Shown here piece by piece: positions 8,292-18,786 of a stretch of 64,000 nt of DNA. A program made the position numbers and the translations under genes. The stretch is from Bacteroidales bacterium. GTDB lineage: Bacteria; Bacteroidota; Bacteroidia; Bacteroidales; UBA932. The stretch lies in contig JAGCVS010000012.1 in NCBI GenBank assembly GCA_017962235.1, forward strand, positions 103,209 to 167,208. Direction: 5' to 3'. Below the pieces are notes generated by a model. It saw only the letters and a program-made list of their open reading frames with translations, was not told the DNA's origin and made no database searches. Position 1 is the first letter of the stretch. Every line of letters starts with the position of its first letter.

Positions 8292-11200
8292 TTAGAAGTT
8301 GATGTTGACACCCAGAGCAATGGTTCTCTGTGTAGGATAGTAAGAACGGCCGTCAAAGCCGGGAGCAAGTCCTGAGAGGCTTACAGTGGACGGGTCGTGT
8401 CCCTTGTAGCCGGTAATGGTGAACAGGTTCTGTGCATTGATGTAAACGCGGCATGCCTTTACATACTCTGCAAGGGTACCCTTGAGTTCAGGAGTCCAAC
8501 CGAAGGTAACGTCGTTCAGCTTCACGTAAGTCGCATCCTCCAGATAGAAATCGGAGAAGCGGCGCAGGGATGCCTTGCCGTTGTTGGGGTCGGAAATCCA
8601 GTGGGTGAGTTTCTCTGCCTCGCCGCTGAAGGAGCTCAGGAGCACGTTCTCAGTACCGCGGGTATTCTCGTAGAAGTAGCGGGTCTCGTTGAAGTAGAGG
8701 CCGCCGATCTGGCCGCGGAAGTTGAGGCCCAGGTCAAAGTTCTTGTAGCGGAGGTTGGTGTAGAAACCGAGGGTAACCAGCGGGAATGCGTTGCCCAGTA
8801 CCTGCTTGTCAGCATCGGAGGGGTCGCTGGTAACACCGCCGGCGGGGGTGAAGAACAGCCAGGTGCCGTCGTCCTTGATGGTGGCGTATTTCAGACCGTA
8901 GTAGTTGCCCACAGCCTCGCCCTCTACCAGACGCATTACATAGTTACCGGTCTCGCCGTCGCCGGAAGAGATGTAACCGGTGTTCTGGAAAGCGGCGATA
9001 TGGTTGCCGGCTGCGTCTTTCTCACCGTACTGTTCGCCGGTGATGCGAACCACGCGGTTGCGGTTCCATGCAGCGTTGAGGCCTGCAGTCCAGTTGAAGT
9101 CGCGGGTCTTCTTGATAATGCCGTTGATGTTGAATTCCAGGCCGTAGTTGTGGATCTGACCGTAGTTATCCCACTTCTTTGCGGATACGTTGCCGCCGGT
9201 CAGGGGCACGTCGTATTCGTAAAGAAGGTTGGTGGTGTTGCGGAAGTAGCCGTCCAGATTACCCCAGATGCGGCCTTCCAGCATTGCGAAGTCGATACCG
9301 ACGTTGGTCTCGCGTTTCTCCTCCCAGCGGATGTGCTCGTTCACGTTTGTCTGAGGACCCCAGGGGCGGATAAACTGACCGTCGGAGAAGAGGTAGTCGC
9401 TGCCGGGACCTACCAGCATCAGATAGAGGTAGGAGCTGCCGGGCATGTTACCGGTAACACCGTAGCCGGCACGCAACTTGAGTTCGTCCAGCCAGGTGAC
9501 ATTCTTCATGAAATCCTCTTCTGAGATAATCCAGCTTGCGGAGAGTGAAGGGAAGAGACCCCAGGGACCCAGGATAGGGTTGGCCTGGCTGCCAAACTTG
9601 GAGCTGCCCTCCAGACGGGTGCTGGCAGAGAGGAAGTACTTGCCGTCGTAGTTGTACATTGCACGAACAAAGAACGATGCGAGTTTGTCTTTGTATTTGT
9701 AACTGCTCTGGTTAGCCTCGTCGCTCTTGCCGGAGAGCTTGCCTTCGCCAAGACCGAGATTGTTGAACAGAAGTCTGTCCAGAGGGAATATAGAGTTGTT
9801 TGCAGAGAAGCCCTGGCTGAGATTGGTCTGGTAGCTCTGGCCGAGCAGGAACTGATAGTTGTGACGGCCCTTGCTGCCCATGTAGTTGAGGGTGTTCTCT
9901 ACAACCTGCTGGGTAACCGCAGAGTAGCTCTGGCTTGCGACACCGTCGCGGCCGGATACCTCGCGCAGGGTGCTTTTCTGGTACTTGCCGTTCCAGGTGG
10001 AGGTCTCCTGCAGGGAGTAAGCGGTGGTGAACTTCAGACCCGGCATGATGTCCAGAGTGGCGCGTACGCTGCCAATCATGTTCTGGTCCTTCTGCTGGTT
10101 GGTGGTCTGGTCAATGTCGCTCACCGGGTTGCGGGTGTAGAAGTTGTCGGACTCGTAGTATCCGCCGTATTTCACGAATTTGTCATCTTCTGAATAGATG
10201 GGCATCGTGGGGTTGGAACGGATAGCCTGATTGAAGTTGTCGTAGTTAGCCCAGTCCTTGAACCCGCGGGTGTAAGAGAAGTCGTAGGAAATCTGCAGCT
10301 TGTCGTTGAGCGCCTTCTGGTCTGCTGCAAAGCGGCCCTGGAGCTCGTCAAAGTCAGATTTCTTAGCGATACCCTGGAGGTTGCGGTAACCTACGGAAGC
10401 ACGGTAGTTGAAGCTCTGTGTGCCGCCGGTGATGGAAACGTTGTGGGTGTGGGACACGGGGTTGCGGGAGATGGCCTTGATCCAGTCGGTGTCGGCGCCA
10501 AAGTCGGTGCCAAGCTTGCCGCGGGGGTTGTTGACCATCATTTCGCGATATTCGGCTGCGGTGAGCACGCGGGGCACATTTGCAATGAAGCCCACGCTGG
10601 CGCTGCCGTTGTATTCTGCGGAGAACGCGCCGTCTTTGTTACCGCGGCGGGTGGTGATCAGGATGACACCGGCGTTTGCACGGGTACCGTAGATTGCTGC
10701 TGCGGAACCATCCTTGAGGATGTCGATGGACTCGATGTCGGCGGGGTTAACGGAAGAGAGGTTGCCGCCCGGCACGCCGTCTATGACGTACAGGGGCTCG
10801 GTGGAACCGTTCAGGGAGCCGACACCGCGCAACTGCACGTTGTAGCTGTTCTGTGCGGGGTCGTCACCGCCGTTCTTGATCACGTTCAGGCCGGCCACCT
10901 TACCCTGGAGCAGACCCATGGGGTTGGCCACGGAGCCCTGGTTAAAGTCGTCGGGTTTGAGGGAAGCCACGCTACCGGTGACCTCCTTCTTGGTCTGGGA
11001 ACCGTAACCGATGACCACTACTTCGTCAAGGAATTCGGTATCCTCTGCCAGAGTTATGGTTTCGGGGACTGCGTTTGCAGCAAAAGTCTGAGTGGAATAG
11101 CCTATGCAGCTAACTTCCACCACAGCTGTCTCCCCGCTGACCTTAAGAATAAAATCGCCGTCCATGCCGGTGGAGACGCCGTTGGTGGTGCCTTTCTCCA

Positions 11201-11339
11201 TCACAGTAGCGCCGTAAACGGGGCCGAGAGCATCGACTACGACTCCTTTAACCTGATATCCGTTCTGAGCGGATGCAGGGGTGCTGAACATCCATCCTGC
11301 GAGGAGGACAACAGCAACTGCGGTTAGAAATCTTTTCAT
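8292..11339 (-). CDS. SusC-like TonB-dependent outer-membrane transporter
   Basis: Imports oligosaccharides through the outer membrane using TonB energy. Signal peptide 1-24 (ends ASAQ), then a carboxypeptidase-regulatory-like domain (about 27-100), TonB box DEVVVIGYG near 105-113, plug domain with LRGVGSLNGS and the SIDILKDGSAAAIYG motif, then a barrel ending in FNVNF-type aromatic residues (GVNINF). 1015 residues, as expected. No N-terminal anti-sigma-interaction domain is present, so control is probably by a separate regulator rather than by an ECF sigma/anti-sigma pair; no regulator gene is seen next to the operon. Confidence 0.96.
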   Translation of the reverse strand: MKRFLTAVAVVLLAGWMFSTPASAQNGYQVKGVVVDALGPVYGATVMEKGTTNGVSTGMDGDFILKVSGETAVVEVSCIGYSTQTFAANAVPETITLAEDTEFLDEVVVIGYGSQTKKEVTGSVASLKPDDFNQGSVANPMGLLQGKVAGLNVIKNGGDDPAQNSYNVQLRGVGSLNGSTEPLYVIDGVPGGNLSSVNPADIESIDILKDGSAAAIYGTRANAGVILITTRRGNKDGAFSAEYNGSASVGFIANVPRVLTAAEYREMMVNNPRGKLGTDFGADTDWIKAISRNPVSHTHNVSITGGTQSFNYRASVGYRNLQGIAKKSDFDELQGRFAADQKALNDKLQISYDFSYTRGFKDWANYDNFNQAIRSNPTMPIYSEDDKFVKYGGYYESDNFYTRNPVSDIDQTTNQQKDQNMIGSVRATLDIMPGLKFTTAYSLQETSTWNGKYQKSTLREVSGRDGVASQSYSAVTQQVVENTLNYMGSKGRHNYQFLLGQSYQTNLSQGFSANNSIFPLDRLLFNNLGLGEGKLSGKSDEANQSSYKYKDKLASFFVRAMYNYDGKYFLSASTRLEGSSKFGSQANPILGPWGLFPSLSASWIISEEDFMKNVTWLDELKLRAGYGVTGNMPGSSYLYLMLVGPGSDYLFSDGQFIRPWGPQTNVNEHIRWEEKRETNVGIDFAMLEGRIWGNLDGYFRNTTNLLYEYDVPLTGGNVSAKKWDNYGQIHNYGLEFNINGIIKKTRDFNWTAGLNAAWNRNRVVRITGEQYGEKDAAGNHIAAFQNTGYISSGDGETGNYVMRLVEGEAVGNYYGLKYATIKDDGTWLFFTPAGGVTSDPSDADKQVLGNAFPLVTLGFYTNLRYKNFDLGLNFRGQIGGLYFNETRYFYENTRGTENVLLSSFSGEAEKLTHWISDPNNGKASLRRFSDFYLEDATYVKLNDVTFGWTPELKGTLAEYVKACRVYINAQNLFTITGYKGHDPSTVSLSGLAPGFDGRSYYPTQRTIALGVNINF

Positions 11340-11361
11340 CAGAGGTTGATTGGTTAAACTA

Positions 11362-12699
11362 TTATTGATTGGTATTTTTCTTCACTTTAACAAGCAGCAC
11401 TGCGGCTGCGCCGATAATCAGGTAGACGCCCGCCATTATCAGCATGGTGCTCTGGGCACCGCCCACTGCCTTCAGCACCAGACCGCCGGTGGCGGCGGCA
11501 ACTATCTGCGGCAGGCAGATGGTGCCGTTGAACAGGCCCAGATATGATCCCATATAAGGATTTCCCTCCAGCGCGTTGGTGAGAAGGGTGAAGGGAAGTG
11601 CCAGCATCGCAGCCCAAGCCGCGCCAATCAGGAAGTATGCTGCGCATGCCAGATACTTGTCCTGGATAAAGGCTACGCCTATAAAGCCGATGGCGCCTAT
11701 CAGCAGGCTCACAATATAGGCGGTCTTGAGGTTCTTGAAGCGGGGGAGCATCAGCGCCCACAGGATGGATCCCACAGCCTGTACGGCGAACACCACGCCC
11801 ACCCAGTTGCCGGCTGCCTGATAAGCTGCCGATGCGGTGTCGGTTTCGCCGCCCCAGCAGTTGAACGCCAGGGTGCCGTTGGTGTAGGTCCACATGTAGA
11901 GGAAGGCGGCCCAGCAGAAGAACTGCACCAGACCCACCGTCCAGAACACCTTGGGAGCCTTGAACAACAGAGCGATGAGCCCCTCTTTCTTCTCCTCTGC
12001 CTTTGCGGTGTCAATGCCGTGGAATTCTGCATATTCTGCCGGCGGCATCTCCTTGACATTCATGAAGGTGTACAGCACGCACAGAATCAGTATGGCGGCG
12101 CCTGCATAGAACGATACCACCACGGACGGCGGTACCACCCCCTCCGGAGCCTGGTTGGCGATGCCTATCCAGGTGAGGAAGATGGGGAGCAGGTACCCCA
12201 CCAGACTGCCGGCGTTGCACAGGAAGCTCTGGATGGAATAGGCCTTGGCCTTCTGCTCTTCGTTAACCATGTCGCCCACCATCATCTTGAAGGGCTGCAT
12301 GGCCACGTTGATGCTGGTATCCAGGAAGATGAGGGAGAACAGACCGAACCACATGGCCATGTTCAGACCCAGGAACAGCCGGGTGGAGAAGTGCAGGCTG
12401 CCGGCGTTGGGCAGGAAAGCCATAACCAGCACGGCGATGATGGCGCCCACCAGCAGATACGGTTTGCGGCGGCCCATCTTGCACCAGGTTCGGTCGCTCC
12501 ACTTGCCTATGAGCGGCTGCACAATCATACCCATCAGCGGCGGCAATATCCAGAAGAAGCTGAGCTGATGTGGGTCGGCGCCCAGCGTGGCGAATATGCG
12601 CGAGATGTTTGCACTCTGCAGCGCGTATGCAATCTGAACCCCGAAATAGCCGAAATTCAGATTGAAGAGCTGTCTATTACTTAAGTTACGATTTTTCAT
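11362..12699 (-). CDS. MFS maltose/sucrose-type sugar transporter
   Basis: Inner-membrane transporter probably carrying maltose or maltodextrin into the cytoplasm. About 12 membrane segments. The SDRTWCKMGRRKPYLLVGA stretch is the loop 2-3 signature of the glycoside/cation and sucrose-type MFS group, and NFGYFGVQIAYALQSANISRIF is the usual first helix. The ATG at 12699 is chosen because the start site predicted from the upstream promoter lies near 12714; longer readings would begin upstream of it. First gene of the operon, so uptake through both membranes is co-expressed. Confidence 0.9.
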   Translation of the reverse strand: MKNRNLSNRQLFNLNFGYFGVQIAYALQSANISRIFATLGADPHQLSFFWILPPLMGMIVQPLIGKWSDRTWCKMGRRKPYLLVGAIIAVLVMAFLPNAGSLHFSTRLFLGLNMAMWFGLFSLIFLDTSINVAMQPFKMMVGDMVNEEQKAKAYSIQSFLCNAGSLVGYLLPIFLTWIGIANQAPEGVVPPSVVVSFYAGAAILILCVLYTFMNVKEMPPAEYAEFHGIDTAKAEEKKEGLIALLFKAPKVFWTVGLVQFFCWAAFLYMWTYTNGTLAFNCWGGETDTASAAYQAAGNWVGVVFAVQAVGSILWALMLPRFKNLKTAYIVSLLIGAIGFIGVAFIQDKYLACAAYFLIGAAWAAMLALPFTLLTNALEGNPYMGSYLGLFNGTICLPQIVAAATGGLVLKAVGGAQSTMLIMAGVYLIIGAAAVLLVKVKKNTNQ

Positions 12700-12719
12700 T
12701 TTTCGGTGAAAAAAGCTGA

Positions 12720-12751
12720 CGAAGTTAAAGCAAATAGATGAAACTTCCAAA
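12720..12751 (-). promoter_or_regulatory. Main promoter of the starch-uptake operon
   Basis: Minus-strand TTTG (12751-12748), exactly 20 nt, then TAACTTCG (12727-12720), a one-base variant of TAnnTTTG. The start near 12714 leaves a leader of about 15 nt. The same TAACTTCG box precedes the gpx gene at 31427. Confidence 0.7.
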
Positions 12752-12754
12752 TAA

Positions 12755-15187
12755 TTAATGATATACGCCTCGCGACGCATCTGAAATCATCGCCCTGATG
12801 CGCTCACAGAGGGTTTTGTCTGCAACCAGCTGTTCCACAGTCAGGTGCATGCGCCAGCGCCAGTAGTGGCGGGGATTGGCGGGGATGTTGATGCGCTCGT
12901 CGGCGGGGTCGCCCGCATAGCGGACCTCGGCGTCGGTGGCCAGCCAGTCCTGCAGCGGCAGAATAGCCAGCATCGCGGGGGAAGCCAGATGGCTGCGGAC
13001 AATCTTCTCCGCCGCCCAGCTCTCGCAGAAGTAGGGGGCATCGCCGTCGCAGTGCATCATGGTGTTGAAATAGCGCTGGGTGAGGGCGCGGTCCTCTTCC
13101 CACCATGCCCTGAGCGGGCTGGTGTCGTGGGTACCGGTGGCGCAGACGCAGTAGTAGGGGTACTTCGCGGGGTCTGCAAAGTCCTCTGAAGGGTCCTTGG
13201 GCATGCGCTGGATCTCCAGGCTGAGGATGTTGAGTTCGTCCATCACGGAGGCCACGCACCCTGGAATCATGCCCAGATCTTCGCCGCAGGAGAGCATGTC
13301 GGTGGAGCGTATCAGGCTGGGGAGCTTCTTCATTGCGCTATCGCGCCAGAAATCATCGTGACGATGGTAGAAGAAATCGTTATAAAGGACGTTGAAGCTG
13401 TCTTTCTGCCAGGGTTCCAACTTTTCATAAGCGGCTGTGAACTGGGCGCTGATGCGGGGGTGCCAGAACCCTTTCTGGCGAGGATCCTCCACAAACAGTA
13501 CGTCGGTCTCGCTCTCGCCGGGGGTTACGTAAGCGCCGCCCGAAACGTCGAATCCCTTGCCCCGGAGCTCGTCTTCGCTGTAGGGGAGGGCGGGTGCAAA
13601 GTGACCCATCAGGCCGCTCTTGTACTGTGCGGGAATCTCCCATATGCGGAAGAAGCCCAGGATGTGGTCTATGCGGTACGCGTCAAAGTATTCGCTCATC
13701 TTCTTGAGGCGGGCCCGCCACCATGCGAAGCCGTCCTGCGCCATGCGGTCCCAGTTGTAGGTGGGGAAGCCCCAGTTCTGCCCGTCGGCGCTGAAGGCAT
13801 CCGGCGGTGCACCCGCCTGCATGTCCAGGTTGAACAGGTCGGGGTTGGTCCAGGCATCGGCACTCACGGGGCTCACGCCGATGGGGAGGTCGCCCTTGAT
13901 GGCCACGCGATGGCTGTGGGCATATGCCACGGCATCCTTAAGCTGGATGTCCAGCAGATACTGCAGCCAGCACCAGAAAGCCACCTGTGAGGGGTGTTCC
14001 GCAGCGTATTTGTCGGCTTTCTTGCGGGTATATTTTGCCTCCTTGCCCCATTTGCGCCAGTCCACGGTGCCGTTGGCGTCCCTCAGGCAGCAGAAAACGG
14101 CGTACGGGAGCAGCCAGAGGTCGTTCTCCTTGAGAAATGCCTGATACTTTGCATCGGCCACCAGCTTGGGTTCCTGAGCCTGGAATACCTCCTTGAGCAG
14201 GCGCATCTTGGCCTTGTTTACCTTCTCGTAATCTACCTTGGGGAGGGCATTCAGCTCTGCCTGGAGCTCCTTTACCGCCTTGGTCTGCTTAACCCCTGCG
14301 GCGGGCAGGTGAATGAACTGAGGATGCAGCGCAAACGAGCTGACGGCGTTGTACGGGTAAGAGTCTTGCCAGGTGCCTGTCATGCTGGTGTCGTTCACCG
14401 GCAGCAGCTGGATAAAGTTCTGCCCGGTGGCCACGGCCCAGTCCACCATCTTCTTGATGTCGTGGAATTCGCCCACGCCAAAGCTCTCCTCTGTGCGGAT
14501 GGAGAACACCGGAATGGCGACTCCGGCGCCGCGGTATGGGGCTGCGGCAAACGACGGCCGCACATCCTCCTTAACCAGAACCGATTTGGCGGCGGGGGCG
14601 GCGCAGCTGCGGTTGGGTTCCTGCTCCCAGAACAGGATTTCGCCCGTTTCACCGTCGGTGAGCACATATTTGTATTCGAAGGGCTCTTTGGCATCTATGG
14701 CTATCTGCCACCAGGGGAAGCGGCTGCCATCCATCGGCACGGCCTTCTTCCATGCGCCCAGCGCCTTGCTGCTGCCGGTCACGGCCAGTTTCTGCCCGGG
14801 GCGGATGCTGGCCAGAGGGGCTTTGAGCAGCAGGTTGCCCTTCAAAGCTGCGGGTTTTTCCGGCGCGCGCTGGAAGATGATATCCTTGAAGGCGGCGCTC
14901 CAGAAGGCGCTGTCCGCAGGGCGGTCGCACCACAAATCGCGTACGGTTACCGCACCAGCCTTTGCCGGCGCCGCGAACTGATGGGTGCGCCACTCGTAGC
15001 GTACAGGCTCGCCGCCGCGCATCAGTATGTAAGTGTAGCAGTCGCCGTTGCCAATCTGGCCTTCTTTCAGGGTAACTTCCCACGTGCCGTTCCAGGCATA
15101 TTTCATGGGGTATCTGGCTTTGGAGGTGCACAGCACCAGGCTTTCGCCCCACACTGTATCGTAATTCAGCAGAAATTGTACTGTCAT
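12755..15187 (-). CDS. malQ: 4-alpha-glucanotransferase (GH77) with two N-terminal CBM20-like domains
   Basis: Cytoplasmic transglycosylase that moves glucan chains between maltodextrins and releases glucose. From the start MTVQFLLNYDTVWGES, two starch-binding domains are seen: residues 1 to about 115 (PMKYAWNGTWEVTL) and about 125-215 (GQKLAVTGSSKALGAW). The catalytic part follows with QLLPVNDT, AYRIDHILGFFRIWEIP (nucleophile Asp), SCGEDLGMIP (Glu) and THDTS. The architecture matches plant DPE2-type enzymes and long Bacteroidota MalQ. There is no export signal. It starts at 15187 rather than further upstream because the -7 box at 15213-15220 would otherwise lie inside the gene. Divergent from leuC. 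Confidence 0.93.
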   Translation of the reverse strand: MTVQFLLNYDTVWGESLVLCTSKARYPMKYAWNGTWEVTLKEGQIGNGDCYTYILMRGGEPVRYEWRTHQFAAPAKAGAVTVRDLWCDRPADSAFWSAAFKDIIFQRAPEKPAALKGNLLLKAPLASIRPGQKLAVTGSSKALGAWKKAVPMDGSRFPWWQIAIDAKEPFEYKYVLTDGETGEILFWEQEPNRSCAAPAAKSVLVKEDVRPSFAAAPYRGAGVAIPVFSIRTEESFGVGEFHDIKKMVDWAVATGQNFIQLLPVNDTSMTGTWQDSYPYNAVSSFALHPQFIHLPAAGVKQTKAVKELQAELNALPKVDYEKVNKAKMRLLKEVFQAQEPKLVADAKYQAFLKENDLWLLPYAVFCCLRDANGTVDWRKWGKEAKYTRKKADKYAAEHPSQVAFWCWLQYLLDIQLKDAVAYAHSHRVAIKGDLPIGVSPVSADAWTNPDLFNLDMQAGAPPDAFSADGQNWGFPTYNWDRMAQDGFAWWRARLKKMSEYFDAYRIDHILGFFRIWEIPAQYKSGLMGHFAPALPYSEDELRGKGFDVSGGAYVTPGESETDVLFVEDPRQKGFWHPRISAQFTAAYEKLEPWQKDSFNVLYNDFFYHRHDDFWRDSAMKKLPSLIRSTDMLSCGEDLGMIPGCVASVMDELNILSLEIQRMPKDPSEDFADPAKYPYYCVCATGTHDTSPLRAWWEEDRALTQRYFNTMMHCDGDAPYFCESWAAEKIVRSHLASPAMLAILPLQDWLATDAEVRYAGDPADERINIPANPRHYWRWRMHLTVEQLVADKTLCERIRAMISDASRGVYH

Positions 15188-15212
15188 AGCAATTATTGGT
15201 TGGTGTATCATA

Positions 15213-15262
15213 CAAATATAAAAAATAAATATAGGTTTAATGCTCAAAATTTTGAATCTTTG
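15213..15262. promoter_or_regulatory. Divergent promoter region between malQ and leuC
   Basis: The minus strand has TATATTTG (15220-15213), placing the malQ start about 19 nt before its ATG; no well-spaced -33 is clear. The plus strand has AATCTTTG (15255-15262), one base from TAnnTTTG and only 4 nt before the leuC ATG, so leuC would be almost leaderless. Confidence 0.5.
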
Positions 15263-15266
15263 CGCC

Positions 15267-16661
15267 ATGAACACACTTTTCGACAAGATTTGGGACGCCC
15301 ATGTGGTGCAGATTGTGCCCGACGGCCCCACACAGCTCTATATAGACCGGCTTTACTGCCATGAAGTAACCACGCCGCAGGCGTTTGACGGCATGCGCGA
15401 GCGGGGCATCAAACCCCTTCGCCCCCAGCAGATTGTCTGCATGCCTGACCATAACACCCCTACTCACGACCAGGACAAGCCCATCGCAGACCCCGTTTCA
15501 AAGAAGCAGGTGGATACGCTGGCCGCAAATGCGGCGGAATTCGGCCTGACGCACTTCGGGATGATGGACAAGCGCAACGGCATCATCCACGTGGTGGGTC
15601 CGGAGCGCGGCCTTTCGCTGCCAGGCATGACCATCGTGTGCGGCGATTCGCATACCTCCACCCACGGCGCAATGGGCGCCGTAGCCTTCGGTATCGGCAC
15701 TTCCGAGGTGGAGATGGTTATGGCGTCGCAGTGCATCCTGCAGCAGAAGCCCAAGAGCATGCGCATCAGCGTAGAGGGGCAACTGGGGCGCGGCGTAACC
15801 GCCAAGGATGTGGCGCTGTATATCATGAGCAAGATGACCACCAGCGGTGCTACAGGCTACTTTGTGGAGTATGCCGGTAGTGCGGTGCGCGACCTCAGCA
15901 TGGAGGGGCGTCTGACCCTCTGCAACCTCTCGATTGAGATGGGAGCGCGCGGCGGCTTCATTGCTCCGGACGAGACCACTTTCGAGTACCTGAAGGGGCG
16001 CGAGAATGCTCCCAAGGGGGCCGATTGGGATAAGGCGGTGGCCTATTGGAAGACGCTGAAAAGCGGCAGCGACGCTGTGTTTGACCGCGAAATCGTATAC
16101 GATGCAGCAGACATCACCCCCATGGTTACATACGGTACCAACCCCGGCATGGGCATGGGTATCACAGATACCATTCCCGCTTTGGACAGCGTCCCGGAAA
16201 GCGGCCGGGCTTCGTTCCTGCGCTCGCTGAACTATATGGGCTTTGAGCCGGGCGACCAGCTGCTGGGCAAGAAGGTAGACTACGTGTTCTGCGGCAGCTG
16301 CACCAACGGCCGTATAGAAGATTTCAGGGCGTTTGCCAGCATCGCGGCGGGCCGCAAGAAAGCTCCCGGCGTGGTTTGCTGGCTGGTTCCCGGCTCCTGG
16401 ATGGTCAAACAGCAGATAGAGGAGGAGGGTTTGGACAAGATTCTGGAGGCGGGCGGCTTTGAGATCCGTCAGCCCGGATGCAGCGCCTGTCTGGCCATGA
16501 ACGACGACAAGATTCCAGCAGGGAAGCTGGCAGTATCCACCTCCAACCGCAACTTTGAGGGGCGTCAGGGCCCCGGCGCACGCACCGTGCTGGCCAGCCC
16601 GCTGACCGCCGCGGCAGCAGCCGTGACCGGCGTTATCACCGACCCCAGAACCTTAATGTAA
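15267..16661 (+). CDS. leuC: 3-isopropylmalate dehydratase large subunit
   Basis: With LeuD, converts 2-isopropylmalate to 3-isopropylmalate in leucine synthesis (or citramalate to methylmalate). Aconitase family: [14 protein letters not shown], the [4Fe-4S] ligand Cys in [12 protein letters not shown], and the Cys pair in [11 protein letters not shown] are all present. 464 residues is normal. The start [10 protein letters not shown] is the usual LeuC beginning. First gene of leuCDAB, 6 bp before leuD. Confidence 0.97.
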   Translation: MNTLFDKIWDAHVVQIVPDGPTQLYIDRLYCHEVTTPQAFDGMRERGIKPLRPQQIVCMPDHNTPTHDQDKPIADPVSKKQVDTLAANAAEFGLTHFGMMDKRNGIIHVVGPERGLSLPGMTIVCGDSHTSTHGAMGAVAFGIGTSEVEMVMASQCILQQKPKSMRISVEGQLGRGVTAKDVALYIMSKMTTSGATGYFVEYAGSAVRDLSMEGRLTLCNLSIEMGARGGFIAPDETTFEYLKGRENAPKGADWDKAVAYWKTLKSGSDAVFDREIVYDAADITPMVTYGTNPGMGMGITDTIPALDSVPESGRASFLRSLNYMGFEPGDQLLGKKVDYVFCGSCTNGRIEDFRAFASIAAGRKKAPGVVCWLVPGSWMVKQQIEEEGLDKILEAGGFEIRQPGCSACLAMNDDKIPAGKLAVSTSNRNFEGRQGPGARTVLASPLTAAAAAVTGVITDPRTLM

Positions 16662-16667
16662 GCCGCC

Positions 16668-17264
16668 ATGAAACAGAAGTTTGACATAATCAAGAGCACC
16701 TGTGTTCCCCTCCCGCTGGAGAATGTGGACACCGACCAGATAATCCCCGCCCGCTTTTTGAAGGCGACCACCCGCGACGAAAAGTTCTTTGGCGACAATC
16801 TTTTCTGCGACTGGCGCTACCGTAAGGACGGCACCCCTAACCCCGATTTCGTGCTCAACGACCCCCGCTACAGCGGCTGCATACTGGTTGCGGGCAAGAA
16901 CTTTGGCAGCGGCAGCAGCCGCGAGCACGCCGCGTGGGCAATTGCCGGTTACGGCTTCCGCGTGGTGATATCGAGCTTCTTTGCCGATATCCACCGCAAC
17001 AACGAGCTCAACAACTTTATGCTGCCGGTAATGGTGAGCGAGGAGTTCCTTGCGGAGCTGTTCGCAAGCATCAAGACCGACCCCGCCACTGAAGTTACGG
17101 TGGATGTACCCGCACAGACCGTCACCAACATGGCCACCGGCCGCAGCGAGCACTTTGACCTGAACGGGTATAAGAAATATTGTCTGATGAACGGCCTGGA
17201 CGATATCGATTTCCTGCTTGAGAGCAAGGATAAGATAGAGGCCTGGGAAAAAGCAAATGCCTGA
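16668..17264 (+). CDS. leuD: 3-isopropylmalate dehydratase small subunit
   Basis: Swivel subunit of isopropylmalate isomerase, partner of LeuC. Motifs: NVDTDQIIPARFLK near the N terminus, then GKNFGSGSSREHAAWA, the substrate-binding loop of the family. 198 residues is normal. Its last 8 bp overlap the next gene, so translation of leuD and leuA is probably coupled. Confidence 0.97.
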   Translation: MKQKFDIIKSTCVPLPLENVDTDQIIPARFLKATTRDEKFFGDNLFCDWRYRKDGTPNPDFVLNDPRYSGCILVAGKNFGSGSSREHAAWAIAGYGFRVVISSFFADIHRNNELNNFMLPVMVSEEFLAELFASIKTDPATEVTVDVPAQTVTNMATGRSEHFDLNGYKKYCLMNGLDDIDFLLESKDKIEAWEKANA

Positions 17265-18786
17265 AGCTATGCGACATATCGAAATAATGGACACCACGTT
17301 GAGGGATGGTGAGCAGACCAGCGGCGTCAACTTTGTGCCGCACGAGAAGCTGCTCATAGCCCGCTTCCTGCTCCAGAACGCAAAGGTAGACCGCATAGAG
17401 ATCGCCTCTGCCCGCGTGTCCGAGGGGGAGCGCGACTCCGTTGCTGAAATCTGCTCCTGGGCCGGGAAGAACGGCTGTCTGGAGCGCGTTGAGGTGCTGG
17501 GCTTTGTGGACGGCACCACCTCTGCAGACTGGATTGCCGGCTGCGGCGCAAAGGTGATGAACCTCCTCGCCAAAGGAAGCGAGCGGCATTGCCGCGAGCA
17601 GCTTGGCAAGACCCCTGAGGAGCACTTTGAGCAGGTCCGCGCAGCGATAGAATATGCCCGCGGCAAAGGCTTGGAGGTAAATCTGTACCTGGAAGACTGG
17701 AGCAACGGCATGAAAAACTCCCCGGAGTATGTATTCTTCCTTGTGGAGGCGCTCAAAGGGTGCGGCATCCGCCGCTTCATGTTGCCCGACACGCTGGGCG
17801 TGCTCTCTCCCGCAAAGGTCACCGAATATGTCGGTCAGATGGTGAGCCGTTTCCCGGAGATCCATTTCGATTTCCACGCCCATAACGATTACGACCTGGC
17901 GGTGGCCAATACCCTGGCTGCTGTGAAGGCGGGCTGCCGCGGGGCGCACACGTGCGTGAACGGCCTTGGAGAAAGGGCTGGCAACGCCCCGCTGGCAAGC
18001 GTCCAGGCGGTGCTGGCGGACATGGCGGAAGTAGAGACAGGGGTGGACGAGAGCCGCCTGCACGAACTCAGCCGCCTGGTGTCCAGCTATTCCTGCACCC
18101 CCATCCCCGCCAACCGTCCCATTGTGGGAGACAACGTGTTCACCCAGGTTGCGGGCGTGCATGCCGACGGCGACAAGAAGAACAACCTCTATTGCAACGA
18201 CCTGCTGCCGGAGCGCTTCGGCCGCAAGCGGGAATATGCCCTGGGCAAGACCAGCGGCAAGGCCAACATACTCAAGAACCTGGAGAACATGCATCTGGAC
18301 CTCACTCCGGAGCAGACCCGCCGCGTCACCGACAGAATAATTGAACTTGGCGACAAGAAAGAGACGGTGACTCCGGACGATTTGCCGTTCATCGTGAGCG
18401 ACGTGCTGGGGCACGACCTTGCGCAGGAGAACGTGAAGCTGCTCAGCTACATGGTGAGCACAGCCCATGGCCTCAAGCCCACCGCAATCGTGAAGATGGA
18501 GGTCAAGGGTAAGGTTTATCAGGAGCAGGCGAGCGGTGACGGCCAGTACGACGCCTTTGTGCGCGCCGTGCGGCACATCTTCCGCGACCATCTGAAGCTG
18601 GAATTCCCCTGGCTGAGCGACTATTCCGTATCCATCCCTCCCGGAGGCCGTACCGACGCCCTGGTGCAGACCCGCATAGACTGGGATTACAACGGCCGCA
18701 CCATACACACCCGCGGCCTGGACGCCGACCAGGTGGAGGCGGCCATAAAGGCGACAATGAAAATGCTTAACATAATAGTACAATGA
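17257..18786 (+). CDS. leuA: 2-isopropylmalate synthase / (R)-citramalate synthase family protein
   Basis: Condenses acetyl-CoA with a 2-keto acid, the committing step of leucine (ketoisovalerate) or isoleucine-by-citramalate (pyruvate) synthesis. A DRE-TIM barrel starts at once with [16 protein letters not shown]; the metal-binding [12 protein letters not shown] and [12 protein letters not shown] motifs are present. A C-terminal LeuA-type allosteric domain (about 370-509; [14 protein letters not shown]) suggests feedback control. It overlaps leuD by 8 bp and leuB by 4 bp. The sequence alone does not decide between the two keto-acid substrates, and it is the only LeuA-type gene in the window. 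Confidence 0.88.
   Translation: MPEAMRHIEIMDTTLRDGEQTSGVNFVPHEKLLIARFLLQNAKVDRIEIASARVSEGERDSVAEICSWAGKNGCLERVEVLGFVDGTTSADWIAGCGAKVMNLLAKGSERHCREQLGKTPEEHFEQVRAAIEYARGKGLEVNLYLEDWSNGMKNSPEYVFFLVEALKGCGIRRFMLPDTLGVLSPAKVTEYVGQMVSRFPEIHFDFHAHNDYDLAVANTLAAVKAGCRGAHTCVNGLGERAGNAPLASVQAVLADMAEVETGVDESRLHELSRLVSSYSCTPIPANRPIVGDNVFTQVAGVHADGDKKNNLYCNDLLPERFGRKREYALGKTSGKANILKNLENMHLDLTPEQTRRVTDRIIELGDKKETVTPDDLPFIVSDVLGHDLAQENVKLLSYMVSTAHGLKPTAIVKMEVKGKVYQEQASGDGQYDAFVRAVRHIFRDHLKLEFPWLSDYSVSIPPGGRTDALVQTRIDWDYNGRTIHTRGLDADQVEAAIKATMKMLNIIVQ

Noticed and set aside
8397..9524. Long open frame antisense to the SusC gene
   Set aside because: It mirrors the codon structure of the strong SusC reading on the other strand and has no domain, start signal or operon context. 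Similar mirror frames opposite leuA, dnaE, gpmI and malQ were left out for the same reason.
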